Shown: piece by piece, positions 7,835-17,157 of the stretch | Layout of the letters: every line of letters begins with the position of its first letter | Numbering within the stretch: the stretch's first letter is position 1 | Source of the DNA: Deltaproteobacteria bacterium | GTDB lineage: Bacteria > Desulfobacterota > RBG-13-43-22 | DNA: 39,893 nucleotides | NCBI GenBank assembly: GCA_016219225.1 | Contig: JACRBX010000245.1 | Coordinates: 1-39,893, forward strand | Reading direction: 5' to 3' | Translations under genes and position numbers: made by a program | Notes under the pieces: model-generated | What the model was told of the DNA's origin: nothing | Database searches by the model: none | What the model saw: only the letters and a program-made list of their open reading frames with translations

Positions 7835-9736
7835 CTACTCGATCCCTTTTTCATTTTTCAGGGATTGAGAGGCTTCCCTCAGTTTGTTTTGCTTGGCGCG
7901 GTATCTCTGTCGCAAATAAATGGCGCTGATCGCCGCATAGCCCAATACGTTGGCCCACCATATCTGGGAAATAAGGCAAACACAGGCCATCAGAAGAAAG
8001 AGTCTTTCAATCAGGTTAAGCTGGCGATTGGCGAATCCGAGGAAAGCCATGGATAGACCACTGATGGCTACAAAGGCCGTCAGGATCCGAAAAGCGGTAT
8101 AAATTATGGAGCCTTTCATCATCAATTCCGGGGAGTAGACCAACAGGAAAGGGACGATAAAAGTAGGTGCGGAAATCAGGAAGGCCAGGTTGGTCGTTTT
8201 CATCGGATCCGTTTTGGCGATACCCGCTGCAGCAAAGGAACACGGTGCCGAAGGCGGTGTAATATTACCCAAGACACCGAAATAAAAAATAAACAGATGG
8301 GCTCCCATGGGATCCACGCCGCTCTTGATCAGGGCCGGGGCAGCCAGAATAGCCAAAATCAGATAGGCGGTAACCGGAGGCAGGGGTAAACCGATAATCA
8401 AAGAGGCTATCATGGTCAGGATAAGGAGATAAATAATATTTCCGCCAGCCACATAGATCAGGATCTCTGAAAATCGGAGGCCCAATCCGGTCAGGTTGAT
8501 AACCCCTTCGATTAATCCGGCGGAGGCGCAGGCCATGGCCACGACCAAACTCGTTTTGGCCCCGTTCTGCATGGCGGTCAGGATTTTCGAGAAGGTCATA
8601 CGGGTGTTCTTTCGCACCATGCTGACTACTACCAAAGCAATAACCGCCCAGAAACCGGCCTTTTTCGGGGTGGCATCCTCCCAGATCAGAAGGTACAATA
8701 TGACGAATATGGGGACGAAGAGGTGTCCGTTTTCTTTAATAATAGGCCATATCCGGGGAAGATCTTTTCTGGAGACCTTTTGGATGCCCAGTTTATTGGC
8801 CTGAACCTGAATAAAGGTGAACACCGTTGAATAAAATAGAAGCCCGGGGATGAGGGCTGCCTTCATCACGTCTATATAACTGACCCCCAATATTTCCGGA
8901 ATAATAAAAGCGGCCGCTCCCATGACCGGGGGAACCAGCATGCCCCCGGTCGAAGCCAAGGCTTCTATAGCCGCAGCCATGATATTTTTATAACCGGCAC
9001 GAATCATCAAAGGGATGGTCAGAGTGCCTACTGCGGCTACGTTGGCCGTCTGGCTGCCGGTAAACATACCGAAAAGACAGCTTCCCAAAACTGCGGCTTT
9101 GGCCGCACCGCCCTTGAACATGCCGAATAATCCATAACCGATGTTGGTGAAGGCCAGGCTTCCTCCCGATTGTTCCAGAAAAGCTCCGAAGATCAGAAAG
9201 ACAATGATGACCGTGGCCGAGACGCTCAAGGCCACGCCTAATATGCCGTCGGTAGTCAAAAACATATGGTTGACAACCCGCTCAAAGGTGTAGCCGCTAT
9301 GGGCGAATATGGGCGGCAGATAGGCACCGAAGGCCACATACCCCAGAGCCACCAGGACGATAATGCCCATGGTTAGTCCCATGATTCTCCTGGTGGCTTC
9401 GGTTACCAGGACGATAGCCACCAGACTGGAGGTGGTATCCCAAAAAGAGCGGGATATTTCCCGGCCCGAGATGCCCTCATAGTCGACAAAAACATAAAGG
9501 CCGAGCAACAGGCTGGCAACAACCAAAAGGATATCCACCCAGGAAAAAAACTTTGAAGCCGGTTTGTCTTCTTTTACCGATGGATATAACAAAAAGACCA
9601 GCATCATGGCAAAGGCCAGATGGGCCACCCGCTGCTGCATGGCCGGAAATTGACGAAAACCGGCGGTATAGAGGTGAAAAAGCGACATACAGATGGCAAT
9701 GACCGCCACGGCCAGGCCCTTTATTCCACTTTTCAT
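7835..9736 (-). CDS. TRAP transporter permease, fused small and large subunits (633 aa)
   Basis: Inner-membrane permease of a TRAP transporter: the 4-TM small subunit (first about 130 residues) fused to the 12-TM large subunit, the form that partners TAXI-type binding proteins. The chain is hydrophobic throughout, with DctM-type blocks such as GSCLFGMFTGSQTANVAAVGT, STGGMLVPPVMGAAAF and GNITPPSAPCSFAAAG. Ion-coupled uptake of an organic acid is expected from the family. GAGG precedes ATG 9736. It is the last gene of the long minus-strand cluster, 60 bases after the TAXI receptor gene. Substrate unknown; context suggests a carboxylate or the same compound as the TctABC system. Confidence 0.9.
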   Translation of the reverse strand: MKSGIKGLAVAVIAICMSLFHLYTAGFRQFPAMQQRVAHLAFAMMLVFLLYPSVKEDKPASKFFSWVDILLVVASLLLGLYVFVDYEGISGREISRSFWDTTSSLVAIVLVTEATRRIMGLTMGIIVLVALGYVAFGAYLPPIFAHSGYTFERVVNHMFLTTDGILGVALSVSATVIIVFLIFGAFLEQSGGSLAFTNIGYGLFGMFKGGAAKAAVLGSCLFGMFTGSQTANVAAVGTLTIPLMIRAGYKNIMAAAIEALASTGGMLVPPVMGAAAFIIPEILGVSYIDVMKAALIPGLLFYSTVFTFIQVQANKLGIQKVSRKDLPRIWPIIKENGHLFVPIFVILYLLIWEDATPKKAGFWAVIALVVVSMVRKNTRMTFSKILTAMQNGAKTSLVVAMACASAGLIEGVINLTGLGLRFSEILIYVAGGNIIYLLILTMIASLIIGLPLPPVTAYLILAILAAPALIKSGVDPMGAHLFIFYFGVLGNITPPSAPCSFAAAGIAKTDPMKTTNLAFLISAPTFIVPFLLVYSPELMMKGSIIYTAFRILTAFVAISGLSMAFLGFANRQLNLIERLFLLMACVCLISQIWWANVLGYAAISAIYLRQRYRAKQNKLREASQSLKNEKGIE

Positions 9737-9796
9737 AACGGAGCCTCACTTTATAGACTGTCTTTATGCTCGATAGGGAAATTTTCCGGAGTTCAC

Positions 9797-10762
9797 CTAT
9801 TTCTTCGTCTCACGCTCCTTAAAATATTGTTCAACACCGGGATGGACCGGGAATGTAATGGTCAGCTTTCGATTTTCCACGGTCATCTCCTTGGCCACCG
9901 GATGGATTTCTATCAGTTCATTGATGTGGTCATAAATAGCCTTGGTAATTTTATACATCAGGTCGGAACTCACCTTGCTGTGGGTTAGAAAAACAGCGCC
10001 ACTGACCAGGATCGGGGCCTCTTTATCCATGCCTCTATAGGCACCGGCCTTCAATTTGCCGGCATAGTAGTAAGGTTCATCATCCGTCAGTTTTTTCAAA
10101 ACCTTTTCATCCACCGGGATGACCCGCACTTCTTTTCTGACGGCCAGTTCCTGTATGGCCGGTATGGGGTAGGACCCGGCGACGAAGCCCCCGTCAATGC
10201 TGCCGTCCTGTAACCCTTCAATCACTTCCCTGTAACCGAGATGCAAGGGCTTGTAGGCATCTTTGGATATTTTGAAAGCATTCATGAGTTCCAGGGAGAC
10301 TTCATAGACACCGCTGCCGGCCGCACCCAAGGCAATTCTTTTTCCTTTGACATCATAATAGGTCTGGATAGGCGAGTTCTTGAGGACCAGCAAGGGCTGT
10401 TCTACGCCATACAAAAATGATATGGCCCTTAGATTGGTGTAGGCTTTGGTAAAGGGGGGTTTCCCGGCATAGGCGAACGCGAAGGATTTTGAAATGCCCA
10501 GCCCGAGGGCCGGTTGCCCTTTGGCATATTTTTCATCCAGAAGTTTGACCATGGCCGGCGCGCCGCCTGTTGCTTCAACCATTATCTGCACCTCCGGGAC
10601 ATATTTGTTGACCACTTTAGAGATGGCCCCTCCCAGGAAATAAGCCGTTCCGCCTGATCCCGGCGTATAGAGCGGAACGATTTCCTTGGGTGCCGAAAAA
10701 ACCTGACTGCTTACCATTAAACAAAGAGCGATTGCCACGAGAAGAATTCTTAGTGTTTTCAT
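9797..10762 (-). CDS. TAXI-family TRAP substrate-binding protein (321 aa)
   Basis: Periplasmic receptor that delivers substrate to the fused TRAP permease encoded next. A signal peptide is visible (MKTLRILLVAIALCLMVSSQ, cleavage likely after VFSA near residue 24). TAXI-family features follow: LYTPGSGGTAYFLGGAIS near the mature N-terminus, and IALGAAGSGVYEVSLELMNA in the middle. AGGGGGA precedes ATG 10762. Pairing with the fused permease (60-base gap) matches the usual TAXI-TRAP arrangement. This is the second binding protein of the cluster, alongside TctC at 20151-21137. Confidence 0.88.
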   Translation of the reverse strand: MKTLRILLVAIALCLMVSSQVFSAPKEIVPLYTPGSGGTAYFLGGAISKVVNKYVPEVQIMVEATGGAPAMVKLLDEKYAKGQPALGLGISKSFAFAYAGKPPFTKAYTNLRAISFLYGVEQPLLVLKNSPIQTYYDVKGKRIALGAAGSGVYEVSLELMNAFKISKDAYKPLHLGYREVIEGLQDGSIDGGFVAGSYPIPAIQELAVRKEVRVIPVDEKVLKKLTDDEPYYYAGKLKAGAYRGMDKEAPILVSGAVFLTHSKVSSDLMYKITKAIYDHINELIEIHPVAKEMTVENRKLTITFPVHPGVEQYFKERETKK

Positions 10763-10862
10763 TGGTCCCCCTTATTTATTTTAAAGATAATAAAGTATGA
10801 CTGTCATTTTACCTCTGGGCCCTCTCTCACCTCCTTTATTGGGAATACGATCGATTGTTCAG

Positions 10863-12524
10863 TCAGAGATTCCCTTCCCTTTTCATTTTTTCATGAAGAT
10901 CTTTTTGCAATTCTATCTTGGCTACTTTTTGATACCCCCTGAGCGGCAATTCCTCCAGGACCTCGAGCCGTTCGGGTATTTTATAAAGGGCGATCTTCTT
11001 TTCTTTCAGGAAGACCACCATTTCTTCAAAGGTAAAGTGTTCTCCGGGATTCAGGGCCACATAGGCACAGGGTTTTTCTCCCATGACGGGATCAGGCATG
11101 GGAATGATGGCCACGCTTTTGACCTTGGGATGGTTAAGCAGCAATCCTTCGACTTCCACCGGATAGATATTCTGCCCGCCCCGAATAATAACGTCCTTTT
11201 TGCGGCCCATGAGGAGCAAATTACCCGATGCATCTAATCGTCCCAAATCTCCGCTCCTGAACCGGCCCTCCAATCCGAGGCTTTTCCAGGCCTCCAGGGT
11301 CGATCGGACGTCTTTATAATAACCGCCGCTGGTTGTCGGTCCGGAATAGACGACCTCGCCGGAAGAATCCTCCCGCCCCTCTTCGTTGATAAACTGGATG
11401 ACCATCCCGCGGGCCGGTTTCCCCACGGTTAAGCGCCGGACTTCAGGGATATCATCAATGGCCGTATAGGAAACGACACCCCCGTCCAGTTGACCATAGG
11501 TATTGACCACGGGGATCTTCATGGTTTCTTCGACCTCTATGGCCAGACTGGTCGGCAAAGGAGCGGTTCCGACACTGACGCATCGAAGGGAACTCAGGTC
11601 AAACTGTTTAAGGCTAGGAGCCCGGACGATTTGGGTTAATTGGGCGGGGACACAGACCAGGACCGTGGCCTTCTCCCTTTCAATCAGCCGCAAGGTCTCC
11701 TCCACCTCCCAGATCTCCAGCAATACGCTCTTGGCTCCCGCCAGAGGGGCTGCGCCGTTGTAATTAAATCCGGCGCCCAGTCCGGCGACGCCACTGATGA
11801 TATTCAATACCACGTCATCACCGGACAAGCCGACCTGATCGCGATAGCAATGGGCCACGGCCATGCGGGCGCATTGGGCATGCTCCACCCCTTTGGGGGC
11901 CCCGGTGGTTCCACTGGTCATGGCGATGACCGATATCTCCGTAGCCGTTATTTCGGTTTTACTGAAATCTTCCGATCCGTATTTTTTTTCCAGGGGCGGG
12001 TCCATCATTTTTTCAAAAGAAACCGTTCCCGGCACTTCCTCATCTCCGGTGAGAAGGATATGTTTTAATTCCGGGGTCCTTGTCCGGATCTCTTTGACCG
12101 CCGAACAATAATCAAAATTTCTGAATTTCCGGGGAATGATGATCCCGGTCACCCCGAAATTTTTCAATATATATTCTATCTCGCTTTCCCTCACCGTCAT
12201 TAAGGCGGTCGCACAAAGGATACCCGCCTTTTCACAGGCGACGCGAACCAGATAGGACTCAAAACAATTGCCCAGGAGGACCAGAAGCATCTCGCCTCTT
12301 TTCAGGCCCATTTCCACCAGTCCCCAGGCCACCCGGTCCGACATCATTTTGACCTGGGACCAGGTCAGCCTCCTCTCAGCCGACACGAAGGCCTCCCTGT
12401 CGGGGTAGAGCCTGGCATTCTTCGTCCAAAGACGGGAAGTGGTATCGTCTGTCCAATACCCTTTGGCGAAATAGTCTTCAATCATTTCCTGGGTGTATCG
12501 TATGGGTCTATTTAATTCCGCCAT
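10863..12524 (-). CDS. AMP-forming acyl/aryl-CoA ligase B (553 aa)
   Basis: ANL-superfamily ligase: activates a carboxylic acid as acyl-AMP and transfers it to CoA. The ATP loop MTSGTTGAPKGVEH is at about 202-215, the YGQLDGG (A5) block near 343, SGDLGRLD near 424, the hinge RKKDVIIRGGQNIYP at 441-455, and the C-terminal catalytic Lys about K533 in RGYQKVAKI. ATG 12524 is chosen for its strong GGAGGAGGAAGG site; reading from 12557 adds an unconserved leader. It is a clear paralogue of ligase A (22680-24332), sharing RYTQEMI near the start and the whole C-terminal domain. It stands between the Mo enzyme and the TAXI gene. Aryl or alicyclic acids (benzoate- or cyclohexanecarboxylate-type) are plausible substrates, by context only. 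Confidence 0.87.
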   Translation of the reverse strand: MAELNRPIRYTQEMIEDYFAKGYWTDDTTSRLWTKNARLYPDREAFVSAERRLTWSQVKMMSDRVAWGLVEMGLKRGEMLLVLLGNCFESYLVRVACEKAGILCATALMTVRESEIEYILKNFGVTGIIIPRKFRNFDYCSAVKEIRTRTPELKHILLTGDEEVPGTVSFEKMMDPPLEKKYGSEDFSKTEITATEISVIAMTSGTTGAPKGVEHAQCARMAVAHCYRDQVGLSGDDVVLNIISGVAGLGAGFNYNGAAPLAGAKSVLLEIWEVEETLRLIEREKATVLVCVPAQLTQIVRAPSLKQFDLSSLRCVSVGTAPLPTSLAIEVEETMKIPVVNTYGQLDGGVVSYTAIDDIPEVRRLTVGKPARGMVIQFINEEGREDSSGEVVYSGPTTSGGYYKDVRSTLEAWKSLGLEGRFRSGDLGRLDASGNLLLMGRKKDVIIRGGQNIYPVEVEGLLLNHPKVKSVAIIPMPDPVMGEKPCAYVALNPGEHFTFEEMVVFLKEKKIALYKIPERLEVLEELPLRGYQKVAKIELQKDLHEKMKREGNL

Positions 12525-12601
12525 AACCTTCCTCCTCCCGGTTGACAGTGCAGCCACCTTTGTGATTTAATACAACTCATTTCCCTCCCTTTTAAAACCA
12601 A

Positions 12602-14710
12602 TCAAGCTTTAGACACCCGGCAGGGAATGCCTTTTATTTCCGGGGTGCCCACAGGCGGCGCCATCACTTTGTAATCCGTCAGAACATTAAAGTTCGATTT
12701 CTTCCAGCCATACATAGTCTCCGGACCTTCTTCAGGAAACCACCATCCCCAGGAGGCGTTGACTGTTTGCGGATAGGTATACGCATCGTATTGGAGCTTC
12801 TGGGTTATCTTGCCCTTCGGCGTTTCGATGGTGATCCATTCGCCATCCACGAGGCCATATTTTTTGGCCGTATCCGGGTGCAAGCGGACTAGGGGATCCG
12901 GAACCACTTTGCGCAAGGCGCCAATCATCTTGAATCCGGTAAGCATAAACATGTTCTCTTTATAACTGGTCAGGATCAGGGGATATTCTTCCGTCGGCTT
13001 GGGAAACCGGGTGATCCCTTCCCAGGTGGGCATGGGAGAGAGACCTTCTTCCGCCAATCGTTCGGAGTAGATCTCTACCTTGCCTGAGGGGGTTTTAAAG
13101 GGTTGTTCTTCCGGCTTCTTATATTCCTTTTTGGGATACAGTTTCCGGGTGACCAGGAAATCCTTGAAAGTGATCCCGGAACCCTGGAGAAGCTCCTCCA
13201 GGGCTTCATGATCATCTTTCCAGAAGTATTGCCCCAACCCCAGTTTTTTCCCCAATTCGTTGAAAATTTTAGCATCCGTCCAGGCTTCCCCCGGCGGAGG
13301 GACTACCTGCTTATAAGAACGGTACTCCTCCCAGCGTCCGCCCCAATAGCCTATAGTCGTGTCTTCCCAGGTCCAGGCAGCAGGCAGCACATAGTCGGCG
13401 ACGGCGGTCGTGGGGGTATGAAACAGTTCCTGGACCACAATCAGGTCCATTTTCATAAAGGCGTTGTAAGTGGCCACAGAATCCGGATAACTGACCAGGG
13501 GGTTGGTCAGACAGCACATGACCGCCCGGATGGGATAATGATACCCTTCATCCAGGTTGGCCTTCACCAGCGCCTGATAGGGAACGAATGACCAGCGCTG
13601 CACGCCTCGCAACTCCCTGCCGAGCATCTTGCCTTTATCACGGCCGACTTTCCCCAAAAGCATAAGGCTGCCCGGCCTGGCATGTTTGGCCGGGGTTAAA
13701 AATACATCCCCGCCGGGGACGTTGAGGTTTCCGGTTATGGTGCGTAATATGGAGGTCACCCGGAAGGTATCGAAACTGTTTTCCATGAATTCGAGGGAAT
13801 TCCCCTCCTGAATGGAAGCCGGCTTGGTGGTGGCATACATCCTGGCCAGTTTCAGGATATCTTCCTTGGGTATCCAGGTCATCTCGGCGACATCGTCGAG
13901 AGTGAATTTCTTTATCTCCTCCCGGAACCGCTCAAACCCGACCGTCCATTTGGCCACGTAATCTTTATCGTAAAGACCTTCTTCAATGATGATTTTCAAC
14001 AGCCCCATGGCCAGGGCACCGTCGCTGGCCGGCCGGGGACGGACCCACCAGTCGGCATGGTTTTCAACCACCCAGGTCCGCATGGGGTCGATAACCACGA
14101 TCTTCATGTCGTTGGCCGGGTCCTTTTTCATTTTAAGGACGTGCCGGCCCAAATAACGCCGCCCGTCGGCTCCCCAGAAGATCAACAGCTTGGGCAGCGG
14201 ATCATCCGGTTTTTTGACAGCCTCAGGGCAATCCGGCAATGGGGACCGCCCCATGGTATAGTAATAGGCTTCCTGCCTGGGTACGCCGCAGAGACCGCCC
14301 GGGGTTATCACATTGGGGGTTCCGAAAACGGTGGCCAGCCGATGGGCAAAAATCGTTTCCATGCTCTTGGGTTCACCGAGGAGAAAAGCAATACTCTCCG
14401 GACCGTATCTGGCCTTGATAGCCAAAAATTTTTCGGCAATGGCGTCCAGGGCTTCATCCCAGGAAACCCGTTCATATTTGCTCTCCCCTCTTTTCCCCAC
14501 CCGCCTCAAGGGGTGCTTCAGACGATCGGGGTGATTTTCCACTCCCAGGGTAGTCAGCGGGCCCTTGGCCTGGGGACAAATCTCATGGCGGAAATTACTA
14601 TTCTTATCCGGCCGTATCGAAATGAGTTTCCCGTCTTCAACGGTGGCGACGACGGCACAGGACAGATGACAGACCCCGCAAAAATTATGGATCTCTTCAC
14701 GCTTTCCCAT
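12602..14710 (-). CDS. Molybdopterin (bis-MGD) oxidoreductase, DMSO-reductase family (702 aa)
   Basis: Mo- or W-dependent enzyme with an N-terminal [4Fe-4S] site: C11-x2-C14-x3-C18 and C45. A likely metal ligand is C141 in TPGGLCGVPRQEAYY. Later blocks (IVVIDPMRTWVVENHADWW, LRTITGNLNVPGGDV, the DYVLPAAWTWE stretch, and a C-terminal molydopterin dinucleotide-binding domain) are standard. No Tat signal is present, so it is probably cytoplasmic. No electron-transfer or membrane subunit lies nearby, which is unusual for a reductase and recalls single-subunit members such as acetylene hydratase or the transhydroxylase-type enzymes. Its place between a CoA ligase and a thiolase-fold protein suggests hydroxylation, hydration or dehydrogenation of the pathway substrate. 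AAAGAGG precedes ATG 14710. Confidence 0.85.
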   Translation of the reverse strand: MGKREEIHNFCGVCHLSCAVVATVEDGKLISIRPDKNSNFRHEICPQAKGPLTTLGVENHPDRLKHPLRRVGKRGESKYERVSWDEALDAIAEKFLAIKARYGPESIAFLLGEPKSMETIFAHRLATVFGTPNVITPGGLCGVPRQEAYYYTMGRSPLPDCPEAVKKPDDPLPKLLIFWGADGRRYLGRHVLKMKKDPANDMKIVVIDPMRTWVVENHADWWVRPRPASDGALAMGLLKIIIEEGLYDKDYVAKWTVGFERFREEIKKFTLDDVAEMTWIPKEDILKLARMYATTKPASIQEGNSLEFMENSFDTFRVTSILRTITGNLNVPGGDVFLTPAKHARPGSLMLLGKVGRDKGKMLGRELRGVQRWSFVPYQALVKANLDEGYHYPIRAVMCCLTNPLVSYPDSVATYNAFMKMDLIVVQELFHTPTTAVADYVLPAAWTWEDTTIGYWGGRWEEYRSYKQVVPPPGEAWTDAKIFNELGKKLGLGQYFWKDDHEALEELLQGSGITFKDFLVTRKLYPKKEYKKPEEQPFKTPSGKVEIYSERLAEEGLSPMPTWEGITRFPKPTEEYPLILTSYKENMFMLTGFKMIGALRKVVPDPLVRLHPDTAKKYGLVDGEWITIETPKGKITQKLQYDAYTYPQTVNASWGWWFPEEGPETMYGWKKSNFNVLTDYKVMAPPVGTPEIKGIPCRVSKA

Positions 14711-14755
14711 CTAACCTCTTTATCCTTTCTATAAACGCAAACAATCTCAATCGTT

Positions 14756-15901
14756 CTATTTTTTCATTATCGTAACCGCGCAATTTCCGCCGGCGCCGAT
14801 CACATGGGCCAGCCCGACTTTACAGTCTGGAACTTGCCGTGCGCCGGCTTCGCCCCGCAGTTGCAACACCACTTCAAATACCTGTCCCAGATGGGAAGCT
14901 CCGACCGGCTCTCCTTTGCAGATCAAACCGCCACTGACATTAATGGGAATCCTGCCCCCGATCTCGGTCTCTCCCTCATCGACCAGGCGCCCGGATTCGC
15001 CCGGTTTACAAAAGCCTAACTCTTCATAAACTTCCATCTCACAAAAGGCATCCGTATCCTGCACTTCGGCGATGTCGATATCTTCTGGGCCGACACCGGC
15101 TTCTGCATAAGCCTTCTTCCCGGCCACAGCGGTTGGGCCGGGGTTGACGATTTTTGTGCTCATACTTTCGCTCGGTACCCGAAAATCAGAAGCATACTGA
15201 GCAATAGTATGGATGCAGGAGGAGAGCATAATCGGTTTACTGGTATACCGGCGCGCCTTTTCTTTGGGACACAGAACCACAGCGGCTGCACCTTCATTGG
15301 GAGCACAGATCTCCAATAAATGAATGGGATCGCAAACCATGGGTGAATTCAGGATCTCTTCGATCGAAAAGGCTTTCTGATACATGGCATAGGGATTAAG
15401 CACACTGTTTTTATGGTTCTTATAGGCCACTTTGGCTATATGCAAATCGGTGGTTCCGTATTCCTCCATATGTCGGCGTGCTTTCATCGCCCAGTAACTC
15501 GGGTTGGTACTCAGGCCCATCTGGATCTGCCATTTTTCATAAAGCATCGAAGGGTCCATAAATCCCCGGGTCATTTTTTCCACCCCCAGCACCAGGACAT
15601 TGTCAAACTGACCGGATTGTATACCGATAATTCCTTGTCTCAGAGCGACTCCACCGCTGGCGCAAGCGGCTTCCACGTCGGCGATCGGGATTCCCGTTCT
15701 CCCCAGAGGGGCCAGGATTCTTGCTCCCGAGGTGGCCGGCAGGTACATTTCGGCAACGTAGCCGGCTTCTATATCCCGCCAGGACATATTGGCATCTTTC
15801 AGGGCCATTCGGGCGGCTTCTCGTCCTATTTCCGCATAGGGCTTTCCATCGAATCTTCCAAATTTGTGGATACCTATCCCCACGATAGCTATTTCTCTCA
15901 T
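14756..15901 (-). CDS. Thiolase-fold protein of the Ltp/SCP2 type (381 aa)
   Basis: Thiolase-superfamily member of the lipid-transfer-protein/SCP-x branch. The nucleophile-position Cys is about C80 in EAACASGGVALRQ. The C-terminal motif reads GLICKGEPVGASHLGQ, so the His of the usual GHPxGA is replaced by Glu; GLAHVIGAGGNCAV ends the chain. Relatives paired with DUF35 proteins include Ltp2, which carries out retro-aldol side-chain cleavage of steroid CoA esters rather than thiolysis. A DUF35 gene lies directly upstream (12-base gap), supporting such a complex. ATG 15901 (MREIAIVGIG) has AGGAAGGAG at proper distance; a GTG at 15907 would add two residues. Actual reaction, aldolase or thiolase, is not settled by sequence. 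Confidence 0.85.
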   Translation of the reverse strand: MREIAIVGIGIHKFGRFDGKPYAEIGREAARMALKDANMSWRDIEAGYVAEMYLPATSGARILAPLGRTGIPIADVEAACASGGVALRQGIIGIQSGQFDNVLVLGVEKMTRGFMDPSMLYEKWQIQMGLSTNPSYWAMKARRHMEEYGTTDLHIAKVAYKNHKNSVLNPYAMYQKAFSIEEILNSPMVCDPIHLLEICAPNEGAAAVVLCPKEKARRYTSKPIMLSSCIHTIAQYASDFRVPSESMSTKIVNPGPTAVAGKKAYAEAGVGPEDIDIAEVQDTDAFCEMEVYEELGFCKPGESGRLVDEGETEIGGRIPINVSGGLICKGEPVGASHLGQVFEVVLQLRGEAGARQVPDCKVGLAHVIGAGGNCAVTIMKK

Positions 15902-15913
15902 AACCACTCCTTC

Positions 15914-16351
15914 CTAAACCGGTTTAAACTTGAAGGACATGACTTCATTTCCCGCGTCATCGACATAGAGGACGTCTACAACCAGCTTCCATACCGACCC
16001 GATCGTTACCTGATCAATGTCACAGCCGGTCAGCGGTGATAAAACCCTGATCCCTTCCGGCAGTTCAATCAGCCCTTCGGCAAAAGGAACAAAAGGCTCC
16101 GGGCCTTTATAATCGCCCGGTGGGCGGTTCCTGATAACCGTATAGGTCCACAATGTGCCCTTATCCCCAAGAATTATTTCTCCCATATCCTCGTTGGCGC
16201 AGTTTCCGCAGGACAGATGTTTTCCTAAAAAAACCTCCCCACAGACGTGACATTGACACCCCTTCAATCTCACCTGGTCTGATGGAAAAAGCGGGTCCGT
16301 AAAAATATCATCCCTGACAGCAACCCTGTTTCGCTGCTTTGTCTCACTCAT
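15914..16351 (-). CDS. DUF35 zinc-ribbon/OB-fold protein (145 aa)
   Basis: Small acyl-CoA-binding partner of thiolase-like enzymes. The rubredoxin-like zinc ribbon is complete: C34-x2-C37 and C48-x2-C51 (CHVCGEV...SCGNCAN). The C-terminal OB-fold includes GTLWTYTVIRNRP and PFVPFAEGLIELPEG. These proteins stabilise and complete the active site of the adjacent thiolase-fold subunit, as in ChsH2-Ltp2 and in archaeal HMG-CoA synthase/thiolase complexes. GGGAGGT precedes ATG 16351. It is followed immediately by its presumed partner and preceded by the regulator gene. Confidence 0.9.
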   Translation of the reverse strand: MSETKQRNRVAVRDDIFTDPLFPSDQVRLKGCQCHVCGEVFLGKHLSCGNCANEDMGEIILGDKGTLWTYTVIRNRPPGDYKGPEPFVPFAEGLIELPEGIRVLSPLTGCDIDQVTIGSVWKLVVDVLYVDDAGNEVMSFKFKPV

Positions 16352-16425
16352 CAGTTACCTCCCTATTCTATCCGCACGGGTTCTTTATTGACCTTTGAAA
16401 ACAACCTATTGACCACACCACTGAT

Positions 16426-17106
16426 TCATTTAAAAATGGATGAAAAAATATATTCTTTGCCTGTCCGGATGTGATCCCGGACCAAGTCCTTGGCCTTCTT
16501 TTGATCCCCAGAGACGAAGGCGTTAAAGATTTGTTGATGCTCTATAACAACGTTTCGTGCCCGGCCGGCCCTTAAACCTTCGATGCGATGGCGTAAGAAA
16601 ATCCTTTGATAGATCTCCCGGAAGTAGTCGGTCAGGTAAGGGTTTTCAGCCATATGGACATAGGTCGCATGAAATTCCTGATCGAGGGTAAATCTACCCC
16701 GGCTCACTTGTTCGGCGACTGCCTCTTCATAGAGCCTTTTCTGCTCCTCCAATACCTTTAATTTCTGGGGCGTTTGCTTCTGAATGGCATTTTCGATGGC
16801 TCCCAATTCTAAAATTTCTCTTATTTCGTAAAGACAGGTCGCCTCTTCTTTAGAAATCTCGTGGACGGAGTATCCTTGATTAGGAACAAAATCCAAAAAT
16901 CCTTCATTGGCCAAAATGCTCAAGGCATTATTCACCGGCGTCCGACTGACCCCCAATCGTTTGGCTAAATCAATAAAAACAAGCCGTTGCCCTGGAACGA
17001 TCTGATAGTCAAACATCATCTCTTTGATATGCCGGTAAACCACCTGGGTCAGATTTTCATCACCGATCCAGTTTGAATCTATTTGCATTTTTTTTTCATA
17101 CCCCAT
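16426..17106 (-). CDS. GntR-family regulator with FCD domain (226 aa)
   Basis: Transcription factor with an N-terminal winged helix-turn-helix (residues about 18-85: LTQVVYRHIKEMM, RLGVSRTPVNNALSIL, NEGFLDFVPNQGY) and a C-terminal all-helical FCD ligand domain with metal-site residues (DQEFHATY, the EH pair in VVIEHQQIF, DHIRTG). FadR-subfamily regulators usually repress catabolic genes and respond to a CoA ester or organic acid. It is encoded inside the cluster between tctA and the DUF35 gene, so it is likely the local regulator. Candidate operators of the TTGYATRCAA type lie ahead of the cluster and of the Old Yellow Enzyme gene, and a related half site precedes its own gene. ATG 17106 is preceded by a modest AGGA. 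Confidence 0.88.
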   Translation of the reverse strand: MGYEKKMQIDSNWIGDENLTQVVYRHIKEMMFDYQIVPGQRLVFIDLAKRLGVSRTPVNNALSILANEGFLDFVPNQGYSVHEISKEEATCLYEIREILELGAIENAIQKQTPQKLKVLEEQKRLYEEAVAEQVSRGRFTLDQEFHATYVHMAENPYLTDYFREIYQRIFLRHRIEGLRAGRARNVVIEHQQIFNAFVSGDQKKAKDLVRDHIRTGKEYIFSSIFK

Positions 17107-17127
17107 GATTTAAATCCTGTTTTGAAA

Positions 17128-17157
17128 TTTAATTAAATATAGCATTATCCATGCAAT
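17128..17157. promoter_or_regulatory. Possible regulatory site ahead of the GntR gene
   Basis: Directly upstream of the regulator gene lies TTTAATTAAATATA followed by GCATTATCC and ATGCAAT. The first 14 bases, plus most of the next seven, repeat the sequence at 24459-24479 ahead of ligase A, and ATGCAAT is half of the palindrome found there. It overlaps the tctA stop codon. Confidence 0.4.
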
